From NCBI GenBank assembly GCA_028066055.1, contig JALCBY010000022.1:1-33463 (forward strand): a stretch of 33,463 nucleotides of DNA, read 5' to 3'. Numbering within the stretch: the stretch's first letter is position 1; each line of letters begins with the position of its first letter. This document shows positions 27,201 to 33,463 of this stretch, in pieces. The position numbers and the translations under genes were made by a program. The stretch comes from Hyphomicrobiaceae bacterium. GTDB taxonomy: Bacteria > Pseudomonadota > Alphaproteobacteria > Rhizobiales > Methyloligellaceae. The notes beneath the pieces were generated by a model, which did no database searches, was not told the origin of the DNA, and saw only the letters and a program-made list of their open reading frames with translations.

Positions 27201-27927
27201 GGATGGCGGACAGAGAGAACGCGTCCTCCTTGCCGAAAGTCAGGATGCGGGCTCCGCATTTCGGCTAATCGGATTCTATCCGCGCATGGAGGGCGGGCAG
27301 GCGTCGCTCAGGGTCGCGCTGGATGCTCAGGGCCTGGCGGAAAAAAGCGGAACACTGTGGGCGCGCGATTTCACGATCCTGGGAGACAAGGTCGTGTCTG
27401 AAGTGATTTCCAATGCAGGCGACGATCCGGGCGTCTCGTTCAACAATCGGCGTGACAATCAGAGAGTGGCCCGCCGCCAGCGCATCCCTTTCAATCAGCT
27501 TGAAGTCCCGTTCTCCGTTGGCCGGGGCCAGTTTGTACTGCACGATTCCTACATCAACGGGCCCCAGCTTGGTGCAACCCTGCGGGGTACCGTGGATTAC
27601 AAGACCAAGTTCGTTGATCTCGGCGGCACCTTCGTCCCACTCTATGGACTGAACTCTGCGTTCGGTTCCATCCCCATCCTCGGCAGCCTGCTTGTCGGAC
27701 GGAGAGGTGAGGGCGTGCTGGGGATCACCTATGCGGTCAAGGGACCGGCGACCGATCCGCGGGTGCGCGTCAATCCGATGTCGATGGTGGCACCGGGCAT
27801 CTTCCGGCAGATCTTCGAGTTTTCGAGGCGGTCACCGACGGAACTTGCACAACCGCCCCTGCCGGGAACGACCACTCAGCCCTCCGTCAGTCCATTCGAC
27901 CCCGGCCGCTTCGATTCATCCAACTAA
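24232..27927 (+). CDS. Large AsmA/YhdP-like protein with DUF3971
   Basis: The 1,231-residue protein has a basic cytoplasmic N-terminus, one membrane segment (about 46-68, LVLTLEIFAGLFVVGSVVLA), and a very long extracytoplasmic part rich in beta-strands. The first conserved block (VNFRLRNIRLIDKQGAVVA) is AsmA-like; the centre matches DUF3971, and the C-terminal QFVLHDSYINGPQLGATLRG and GSIPILGSLLVGRRGEGVLG blocks match the AsmA_2-type end. Relatives such as YhdP form bridges thought to move phospholipid between inner and outer membranes; the same role here is inferred from fold and layout. The last 50 residues are Pro-rich. It converges on tyrS with a 38-bp gap. Confidence 0.88.
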   Translation: MARDLIKLTKKGRALVELHAQKGRDLVRHIPEPVQVGLSHLSRRSLVLTLEIFAGLFVVGSVVLALAYGRLNQGPMSLSSLVPVMEEAINREMADLEVKIDDAIIQRAKDGPGVNFRLRNIRLIDKQGAVVAQAPLAAIGLSGRALLSGRIAPGSVDFIGPRLLLFHTDEGGLSLSFSRAEPDRAGQGFGSADSGAQTPMVSGSRDAPAMVKPGMPIVGSAKEINITRTVAAAFDQARKRKTASSFLTRFGVRNAVVAFDRDGAQSFWQVPDFAIDLDHGKKHSIIMGQGEITSASGPWTFNFRTEQSSRKQRLTFSALIEDLVPSGIAANFPGFSFLESLNLPVSANTSIELSTSGDLLGAEAKLNVAPGQIVMPWDRKRPMQIDKGELHVRYDAEKNVIQIYPSKLSWGDSYATLSGSVSAVANKDGKTVWAFDLKADDAVLSATEFGLGPASVKSWLARGTYDRGAGRTILEKFVLQMDEGSITFAGSLLDAPGSPEIKLAGNVGAMPLTTLKQIWPKFLAGGAREWVGERVTAGHVSGGSFEIDLNAGELAKIEQGGDIADAAVLLDLAATGLEIHYIPKMPPVQTSDATLRIRGRRMEMDVPDGWVVLPTGRKVSLGAGSFTIDDLRPDPQKGEVRFTSKGAAEAVLELLDHDPLGYVKEAGLKTGDIGGITTGSFKIQMPLIKDLEFEHITLQGQANLNSAVAEGVFGGKKVSDGAISFNVSEKAIEARGEMRVNGVPAVLTWQRFFDASPERQPELRVSAVLDEDGREKLGLDINHMLRGPVPTVVSIEQAPSKPDRPKKVQLQADLRNAELVLANVGWSKPRGKAAVLSFEFGKGIEGNKELQNFRIVGDDIAIDGWISLGADEKPNAFFFPDFSFNVITHLEVKGRLREDKVWEVHANGPTYDGRQFFRSLFSAGQLSEDPQAGVSKFGLDLKARIGTIVGFFDTTAKDVSIDLAKRNGRLVKLQTRGQLNGTSPIAVQMVDGGQRERVLLAESQDAGSAFRLIGFYPRMEGGQASLRVALDAQGLAEKSGTLWARDFTILGDKVVSEVISNAGDDPGVSFNNRRDNQRVARRQRIPFNQLEVPFSVGRGQFVLHDSYINGPQLGATLRGTVDYKTKFVDLGGTFVPLYGLNSAFGSIPILGSLLVGRRGEGVLGITYAVKGPATDPRVRVNPMSMVAPGIFRQIFEFSRRSPTELAQPPLPGTTTQPSVSPFDPGRFDSSN

Positions 27928-27965
27928 GCGTATGGTTGGGGGTCCGCCAATCGAATGCGGCCCCT

Positions 27966-29219
27966 TCAAGCGGGCCGGATAAGGACGTGACGCTTCTTTC
28001 CGAACGACAGCTTGATCGCTCCGTCCTGGACAAGATCGGACTCACCGACCGTGTGCTTGGGATCGGTAATGCGGATGTCGTTGACGGCGATCGCATTGTT
28101 TGAAATGGCGCGCCGGGCCTCGCCGTTGGTGGCGGCAAGGCCCGCTTCCACGGTGAGCGTGAGGATACCGACGCCGTTCTTGAGCTTGGCCGGATCGATA
28201 TCGAGTGTCGGCAATCCGTCGGCAAGGGTTCCCTGCTCAAAGGTCTGACGAGCCGTTTCCGCGGCCTGCGCCGCCGCATCGTCGCCGTGGGCAAGCCGCG
28301 TCGCTTGCGTCGCAAGCGTCTTCTTGGCCTCGTTCAGTTCGGCCCCGTCCAGGCTTTCCAGCTTTTCGATTTCGTCGAGGGGCAGTTCGGTGAAGAGCCT
28401 CAGGAACCGCCCAACGTCCGCATCCTCCGTGTTGCGCCAATATTGCCAGTAGTCGTAGGGCGACAGCATATCGGCGTTGAGCCAGACCGCTCCTGCTGCA
28501 GTCTTGCCCATTTTGGCGCCTGACGACGTGGTCAGAAGCGCGGTCGTCAGGCCGTAGAGCTCGGCGCTGTCGACGCGGCGGGAAAGCTCGATGCCGTTGA
28601 CGATGTTGCCCCACTGGTCGGAGCCCCCCATCTGCAGCGTACAGCCGTAGCGCCGGTGCAGTTCAAGGAAATCGTAGGCCTGGAGGATCATGTAGTTGAA
28701 TTCCAGGAAGGTGAGGGGGTGCTCGCGCTCAAGCCGCAGTTTCACCGAGTCGAAACTTAACATGCGGTTGACCGTGAAATGCCGACCATAGTCGCGCAGG
28801 AAGCTGATGTAGTTGAGTTCGTCCAGCCAGTCCGCATTGTTCACCATCACCGCATCGGTCGGGCCGTCGCCGAATTCCAGAAACTTCGTGAAGACCTCGC
28901 GGATACCGGCCATGTTCGCGGAGATATCATCGTCAGTCAGGACTTTCCGGGACTCGTCTTTTCCCGATGGGTCGCCGACTTTGGTCGTGCCGCCGCCCAT
29001 CAGGACGATCGGCTTGTGCCCGGACTGCTGCAGTTTGCGCAGCATCATGATGCCGAGCAGGCTTCCCGCGTGCAGGCTCGGTGCGGTGCAGTCAAATCCG
29101 ATATAGGCGCAAATCGTGCCCTTGGAGGCGGCTGCGTCCAGGGCTTCGGCGTCGGTGCACTGATGAATGTAACCGCGTTCCGAAAGGGTTTTCAGCAGGT
29201 CTGACGTGTATGCGGTCAT
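27966..29219 (-). CDS. tyrS: Tyrosyl-tRNA synthetase
   Basis: Charges tRNA-Tyr in the cytoplasm. The 417-residue protein is a class Ic synthetase. The HIGH-type motif is H50-A-G-S53 in [16 protein letters not shown], with [12 protein letters not shown] before it. The tyrosine-binding block is [13 protein letters not shown], followed by [10 protein letters not shown]. The KMSKS-type loop is K236-M-G-K-T240. An S4 RNA-binding domain forms the C-terminus ([20 protein letters not shown]). The length is normal. No T-box is seen, as expected for proteobacteria. It follows the hydrolase gene on the same strand in the minus direction, 166 bp upstream. Confidence 0.97.
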   Translation of the reverse strand: MTAYTSDLLKTLSERGYIHQCTDAEALDAAASKGTICAYIGFDCTAPSLHAGSLLGIMMLRKLQQSGHKPIVLMGGGTTKVGDPSGKDESRKVLTDDDISANMAGIREVFTKFLEFGDGPTDAVMVNNADWLDELNYISFLRDYGRHFTVNRMLSFDSVKLRLEREHPLTFLEFNYMILQAYDFLELHRRYGCTLQMGGSDQWGNIVNGIELSRRVDSAELYGLTTALLTTSSGAKMGKTAAGAVWLNADMLSPYDYWQYWRNTEDADVGRFLRLFTELPLDEIEKLESLDGAELNEAKKTLATQATRLAHGDDAAAQAAETARQTFEQGTLADGLPTLDIDPAKLKNGVGILTLTVEAGLAATNGEARRAISNNAIAVNDIRITDPKHTVGESDLVQDGAIKLSFGKKRHVLIRPA

Positions 29220-29385
29220 GGCCGGTGGCCCGTGGCTGATTCGTGTCGTGTCACAACGGTTCGCGATCCTCTGGCCATGTATCAGGTTTGCTCGGAAAAT
29301 GCACTTGCCGCGACGAGGTCTTGGAGAACCGGACCGGCCGGACTGTCTCCCGGGGGCAAGGCGAACGAGGCAACGAACGGGCGGA

Positions 29386-30045
29386 TCAGGCGGCGGAATC
29401 TTCGCGCTTGTTCAGACGGTCGTCGAGATAGGTGTCGACATAGGTCATCAGTTCCTCGACTTCGTTCTCGAAGAAGTGGTTCGCCTTGGGGACAACCTGA
29501 TGATCGATAATGACGCCTTTCTGGGTTTTCAGCCGTTCGACCAGACTTGCGACCGCTTCGGTGGAAACGACACGGTCCTCCGCGCCGTTGATCATGAGAC
29601 CGGAAGACGGGCAGGGGGCGAGGAAGCTGAAGTCGTAAAGATTGGCGGGCGGTGCCACGGAGATGAACCCTTCGATTTCCGGCCGGCGCATCAGAAGTTG
29701 CATCGAAATCCACGAGCCGAACGAAACGCCGGCGATCCAGCAGAATTTGGAATCCGGATTGTACCCCTGCATCCAGTCGAGCGCGGTCGCCGCATCGGAC
29801 AGTTCTCCGGGCCCGTTGTCGAACAGACCCTGGCTGCGGCCGACGCCACGGAAATTGAAACGCAGGACCGAAAACTTTCGCCGAACGAACGTGTAGTAGA
29901 GCTGATACACGATCTGGTTGTTCATGGTCCCGCCGAACTGCGGGTGAGGATGCAGAATGATGGCTACGGGCGCGTCAGGTGCAGGCTCGTGATGATAGCG
30001 GGCCTCAATTCTTCCTGCCGGTCCGCTGATAATGACTTCAGGCAT
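29386..30045 (-). CDS. Alpha/beta hydrolase (dienelactone-hydrolase-like)
   Basis: The 219-residue protein has a compact alpha/beta-hydrolase fold. The nucleophile elbow is G106-V-S108-F-G110, and the likely triad is S108, D157 (NGAEDRVV) and H190 (KANHFFEN). The N-terminal blocks [14 protein letters not shown] and [12 protein letters not shown] are characteristic of a widespread bacterial family of unknown substrate. It has no signal peptide, so it should be cytoplasmic. The gene is divergent from iscR and upstream of tyrS on the same strand. No pathway is indicated by its neighbours. Confidence 0.9.
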   Translation of the reverse strand: MPEVIISGPAGRIEARYHHEPAPDAPVAIILHPHPQFGGTMNNQIVYQLYYTFVRRKFSVLRFNFRGVGRSQGLFDNGPGELSDAATALDWMQGYNPDSKFCWIAGVSFGSWISMQLLMRRPEIEGFISVAPPANLYDFSFLAPCPSSGLMINGAEDRVVSTEAVASLVERLKTQKGVIIDHQVVPKANHFFENEVEELMTYVDTYLDDRLNKREDSAA

Positions 30046-30161
30046 GGAACCCCGGTGACTTTAGACTCGTATTCATATGCGGCACTGGTGGCCGTTTCTG
30101 GATCAGGCGGTACGGACTGGATCAGATGTGACCACAAACCGCATTCCTTCCGCGCCGGAGA

Positions 30162-30196
30162 ATAGTTGACTCCAGTACTCAGGAATTTTATATAAC
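30162..30196 (+). promoter_or_regulatory. iscR-suf promoter overlapped by an IscR type 1-like operator
   Basis: A sigma70-like promoter reads TTGACT (30166-30171), a 17-bp spacer, then TATATA (30189-30194). An IscR type 1-like site covers 30162-30186. Its left half ATAGTTGACT matches the E. coli half-site ATASYYGACT at all ten positions. Its right half ACTCAGGAAT matches AGTCRRSTAT at eight of ten. The site covers the -35 and spacer, so [2Fe-2S]-IscR should repress the operon, as in E. coli. The expected transcript start is near 30201. Confidence 0.75.
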
Positions 30197-30336
30197 CACC
30201 TTAGAATTAGAATTGTTAAAAACAACAGACTCATAACCGCGGACACCTGCCTGCGACGGCGCTTCATAGCACAGGCATGGGGGGCGGACGCAAGGGGTCT
30301 GGTGCATAGGGTGAACGGTTAGCGTTCAGTAAGCAG

Positions 30337-30831
30337 ATGCAACTGAGTTCGAAAGGCCGTTACGCCGTCATGGCGATGGCTGATCTGGCCCGACATTCGA
30401 ATGGTAACGCGGTTCCGCTGGCGGCAATTTCCGGGCGTCAGCAGCTTTCCCTCGCTTATCTCGAACAGCTGTTCGTGAAGCTCAGGCGCGCGGGGCTCGT
30501 GGAGAGTATGCGCGGTCCGGGTGGCGGATACCGGCTTGCGCGCGACGCCCACGAGATTTCCATATCGGCAATCATGGAAGCGGTAGAGGAACCCGTGAAG
30601 ATGACCCGCTGTCATGTCGAGGACAAGGGGGGATGCGTAGGCGATAGCCGCTGCCTGACCCACGACCTGTGGCGGGCGCTGGGCAATCATATCGTAGTGT
30701 TTCTCGGCGGTGTTTCGCTTGGCGACGTGATCGACAATGCGACCGCCAGGGAGATGGCGCAACAGGCGGCGAAGCGGGCATCTGACGAGGTCTCAGACGG
30801 GAGGCTGCAGAGCGCGGCTGGTAATCAATGA
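30337..30831 (+). CDS. iscR: IscR-like Rrf2-family Fe-S cluster regulator
   Basis: The 164-residue protein senses iron-sulfur cluster status and controls the assembly operon. The winged helix-turn-helix has the canonical start MQLSSKGRYAVMAMADLA, then LSLAYLEQLFVKLRRAGLV and RGPGGGYRLAR. The cluster ligands are C92, C100 and C106 with H109 (TRCHVEDKGGCVGDSRCLTH). The gap between the first two cysteines is two residues longer than in E. coli IscR (C92, C98, C104, H107). The C-terminal tail is variable. Its stop overlaps the start of the desulfurase gene (ATGA), and an IscR-like operator covers its promoter. Confidence 0.93.
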   Translation: MQLSSKGRYAVMAMADLARHSNGNAVPLAAISGRQQLSLAYLEQLFVKLRRAGLVESMRGPGGGYRLARDAHEISISAIMEAVEEPVKMTRCHVEDKGGCVGDSRCLTHDLWRALGNHIVVFLGGVSLGDVIDNATAREMAQQAAKRASDEVSDGRLQSAAGNQ

Positions 30832-31985
30832 GTCCGCGCGTCTATCTCGACTACAACGCGACGGCGCTATTGCGTCCGGAAGTCCGTGCAGCGATGACGG
30901 AAGCTTTTTCCGTGTACGGAAACCCATCGTCCGTTCACGAGGAGGGCCGCAAGGCACGGGCAGCCGTCGAACGCGCCAGGGCGCAGGTTGCCGCACTTGC
31001 CGGATGCGAACCAGGCGAAGTGATCTTTACCAGTGGCGCCAGCGAAGCCAACCAGACAGTCATCAATGCCGGTTGGGACTTTATCGCGGTTTCGGCCATG
31101 GAGCATGAGTCGGTTCTTTCTGCTGCGTACAAGGCCGTGGGACTGAGCAGCGACCGGGTGAATGAGATTCCAGCCTTGATGGACGGCCAGGTTGCCTGCT
31201 CGGAGTTCGAACTCACCAGGGACAGTTACGCCCGTTCGGGATCGGAATTTTCAAACCCGCTCGTCTCGGTGCAACTGGCCAATGGAGAAATCGGTGTTGT
31301 CCAGCCTGTCGATCGTATCGTCGAGATCGCGTTCGAGCAGGGCTATCGCGTGCATACGGATGCCGTGCAGGCAGCCGGGCGTATTCCTCTCGATTTCGCG
31401 GAGCTGAACGTCGATTTCATGTCGCTTTCGGCACACAAGATCGGCGGTCCAAAAGGAAGCGGCGCACTCATTGTTCGGCGTGGCTGCAAGATGCCCTCCC
31501 TGATGCATGGCGGCGGGCAGGAGGCGGGCCGCCGCGCGGGGACTGAAAATGTTTCCGGGATCGTCGGCTTTGGAGCCGCTGCGGAATGCGCGTTGCGCGA
31601 TCTGGAGCAAATGAGCGAGTTGCGCTCCATGCGTGACAGGCTGGAGCGCGAGGCGTCCGCCATGTCCAATACGGTCAACGTCTTTTCGGCAACGCCCGGG
31701 CGGCTGCCAAACACTTCGGCGATCGCGCTGTCGGGAAGCAAGGCCGAGACCCTGGTGATTTCGCTTGATCTTGCCGGCATTGCGGTAAGTGCGGGCTCTG
31801 CCTGTTCGTCGGGCAAGGTTTCGAGAAGCCATGTGCTTCAGGCGGTCAATGCGCCGCCGGAGGTAATCGACTCAACCATTCGGGTGAGTATGGGCTGGGA
31901 CACGAAGGATAGCGATATCGACCGCTTCCTCGACGCCTGGGCCGGCATTGTGAAGCAGCATGACGAACGCCGGGATGTTGCGTGA
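30828..31985 (+). CDS. Cysteine desulfurase (IscS/NifS type, group I)
   Basis: Removes sulfur from cysteine to give a persulfide for Fe-S cluster assembly. The 385-residue protein is a fold-type I PLP enzyme: YLDYNATALLRPEV and YGNPSSVHEEGRKAR at the N-terminus, TSGASEANQTVI, the aldimine lysine K204 in LSAHKIGGPKG, GGGQEAGRRAGTENV, and catalytic C326 in SAGSACSSGKVSRSH. The last motif belongs to group I (IscS/NifS-like) rather than to the group II SufS enzymes. It starts inside the iscR stop codon and lies 54 bp before sufB, so it supplies sulfur to the SUF scaffold in this operon. It may be called sufS or iscS by position. Confidence 0.94.
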   Translation: MSPRVYLDYNATALLRPEVRAAMTEAFSVYGNPSSVHEEGRKARAAVERARAQVAALAGCEPGEVIFTSGASEANQTVINAGWDFIAVSAMEHESVLSAAYKAVGLSSDRVNEIPALMDGQVACSEFELTRDSYARSGSEFSNPLVSVQLANGEIGVVQPVDRIVEIAFEQGYRVHTDAVQAAGRIPLDFAELNVDFMSLSAHKIGGPKGSGALIVRRGCKMPSLMHGGGQEAGRRAGTENVSGIVGFGAAAECALRDLEQMSELRSMRDRLEREASAMSNTVNVFSATPGRLPNTSAIALSGSKAETLVISLDLAGIAVSAGSACSSGKVSRSHVLQAVNAPPEVIDSTIRVSMGWDTKDSDIDRFLDAWAGIVKQHDERRDVA

Positions 31986-32039
31986 TCCAGAAGCAGTCAC
32001 AGCGAGTAGAGATTTGAAAATGAGAGGCAGGACCAGCTA

Positions 32040-33463
32040 ATGCCAGCAGTTCAAGAAACCGTCGAACAAGTCAAAGAAATCGACGTCGACAAATACAAGT
32101 ACGGTTTTGAGACCGACATCGAGACGGTCAAGGCACCCAAGGGCCTGAACGAGGATATCGTCCGGTTCATTTCCGAGAAAAAGGGTGAGCCGGACTGGAT
32201 GCTCGAATGGCGGATGGGGGCGTTCGAACGCTGGCTCACGATGGACGAGCCGAAGTGGTCGCGCGTGCACTATCCCAAGATCGACTTTCAGGATCTCTAT
32301 TATTACGCCGCGCCGAAATCGACCGAAGGGCCGAAGAGCCTGGACGAGGTCGACCCGGAACTGTTGGAGACATATGCAAAACTTGGCATTCCGCTGAAAG
32401 AGCAGGAGATTCTGGCCGGCGTGCGCAAGCAGGGTGAACCGAGCCAGCTTGATGAAGATGCGGGCGTCGCCGGCGGCGAATACGGTTCCGGAAAGGTGGC
32501 TATCGATGCGGTGTTCGATTCCGTCTCGGTCGTCACGACCTTCAAGGAAGAGCTTGCCAAGGCAGGCGTCATCTTCTGCTCCATTTCCGAAGCGGTGCGT
32601 GAGCATCCCGAGTTGGTGAAGAAGTATCTGGGCTCCGTTGTCCCCACGTCGGATAATTTCTACGCCACGCTGAATTCAGCAGTCTTTTCCGACGGCAGCT
32701 TTGTCTACGTGCCGGAAGGCGTGCGCTGCCCGATGGAACTCTCCACCTACTTCCGCATCAACGAGAAGCAGACCGGGCAGTTCGAGCGCACCCTCATCAT
32801 CGCCGACAAGGGCTCGTATGTGAGTTACCTCGAAGGCTGCACCGCGCCGATGCGCGACGAAAATCAGCTGCATGCCGCAGTCGTGGAACTGGTGGCGCTG
32901 GATGATGCTGAGATCAAATATTCGACGGTGCAGAACTGGTACCCGGGCGACAAGGAAGGCAAGGGCGGCGTTTACAACTTCGTGACGAAGCGCGGCGACT
33001 GCCGGGGCAGGAATTCCAAGATTTCCTGGACGCAGGTGGAGACCGGTTCGGCGATCACATGGAAGTATCCAAGTTGCATCCTGCGCGGCGACAACTCGGT
33101 GGGTGAGTTCTACTCGATCGCGATTTCAAACGGCTATCAGCAGGTCGACTCGGGAACCAAGATGATCCACCTGGGTAAGAACACGACCAGCCGGATCATT
33201 TCCAAGGGTATCGCCGCTGGACATTCCGACAACACCTATCGCGGACTTGTGTCTGCACACCGCAAGGCGACAGGCGCGCGCAATTTCACCGCGTGCGACT
33301 CGCTGCTGATTGGCGACAAGTGCGGTGCGCACACGATTCCCTACATCGAGGCGAAGAACTCCTCCGCGATGTTCGAGCATGAAGCAACGACATCGAAGAT
33401 TTCGGAGGATCAGCTGTTCTATTGCCAGGCGCGCGGCATGAACGAGGAAGAAGCCGTGGCCCT
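32040..33463 (+). CDS. sufB: SUF Fe-S assembly scaffold subunit SufB, 3' end cut by window
   Basis: Part of the SufBCD scaffold that builds Fe-S clusters in the cytoplasm. The frame runs from ATG 32040 ([20 protein letters not shown]) through 474 complete codons to the edge, so only a short C-terminus is missing. The beta-helix core includes [38 protein letters not shown] and the [18 protein letters not shown] block, where C419 matches the persulfide-accepting/cluster cysteine of E. coli SufB (C405). [19 protein letters not shown] follows. AGAGGCAGGA upstream of the start serves as ribosome site. sufC and sufD would be expected next, outside the window. Confidence 0.97.
   Translation, partial: MPAVQETVEQVKEIDVDKYKYGFETDIETVKAPKGLNEDIVRFISEKKGEPDWMLEWRMGAFERWLTMDEPKWSRVHYPKIDFQDLYYYAAPKSTEGPKSLDEVDPELLETYAKLGIPLKEQEILAGVRKQGEPSQLDEDAGVAGGEYGSGKVAIDAVFDSVSVVTTFKEELAKAGVIFCSISEAVREHPELVKKYLGSVVPTSDNFYATLNSAVFSDGSFVYVPEGVRCPMELSTYFRINEKQTGQFERTLIIADKGSYVSYLEGCTAPMRDENQLHAAVVELVALDDAEIKYSTVQNWYPGDKEGKGGVYNFVTKRGDCRGRNSKISWTQVETGSAITWKYPSCILRGDNSVGEFYSIAISNGYQQVDSGTKMIHLGKNTTSRIISKGIAAGHSDNTYRGLVSAHRKATGARNFTACDSLLIGDKCGAHTIPYIEAKNSSAMFEHEATTSKISEDQLFYCQARGMNEEEAVA

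Overview
The window is one stretch of an alphaproteobacterial chromosome, most likely Hyphomicrobiales (Rhizobiales). The reasons are the coenzyme-B12-dependent ribonucleotide reductase NrdJ, a bacterial NDUFA12-type complex I subunit, an RNase E with an acidic insertion inside its S1 domain and a GWWQRR-type C-terminus, the gene orders DUF2155-aat-accC-accB-aroQ and rne-amiC-mrcA-prfB, and an IscR-sufS-sufB cluster. I saw no insertion sequence, prophage, CRISPR array, tRNA or rRNA. Nearly all of it is core housekeeping DNA.

Layout. 1-3734 (-): nrdJ, cut at its 3' end by the window edge, with a long leader and a tandem pair of NrdR boxes upstream. 4390-5116: the least ordinary part. A small Xre-type regulator (+) is preceded by five phased copies of a 13-bp palindromic repeat. 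A good promoter inside the array points the other way, towards a candidate 47-codon ORF and an intrinsic terminator. 5163-5666 (-): a CYTH triphosphate-tunnel enzyme. 5965-6984 (+): the NDUFA12-family gene and a DUF2155 gene; the latter overlaps aat tail to tail by 121 bp. 6864-12402 (-): a probable operon of M48 protease, DsbA-like oxidoreductase, aroQ, accB, accC and aat. 12699-13907 (+): a class I/II aminotransferase. 13961-16615 (-): rne with a long structured leader. 17322-22525 (+): amiC (amidase), mrcA (PBP1A) and prfB with an intact programmed +1 frameshift. 22613-23946 (-): a bactofilin and a Bcp peroxiredoxin. 24232-27927 (+): a large AsmA/YhdP-like DUF3971 protein. 27966-30045 (-): tyrS and an alpha/beta hydrolase. 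30337-33463 (+): iscR, a cysteine desulfurase and sufB (cut by the window edge), behind a promoter that overlaps an IscR type 1-like operator.

How the genes work together. accB and accC supply two subunits of acetyl-CoA carboxylase for lipid synthesis. amiC, mrcA, the bactofilin and the AsmA-like protein belong to envelope growth. The M48 protease and the DsbA-like protein belong to envelope protein quality control. iscR-sufS-sufB begin an iron-sulfur cluster assembly operon that looks autoregulated. nrdJ is under a typical NrdR dNTP-sensing control site. The most novel signal is the regulator and its operator array at 4390-5116, which I can describe but not assign to a known system.
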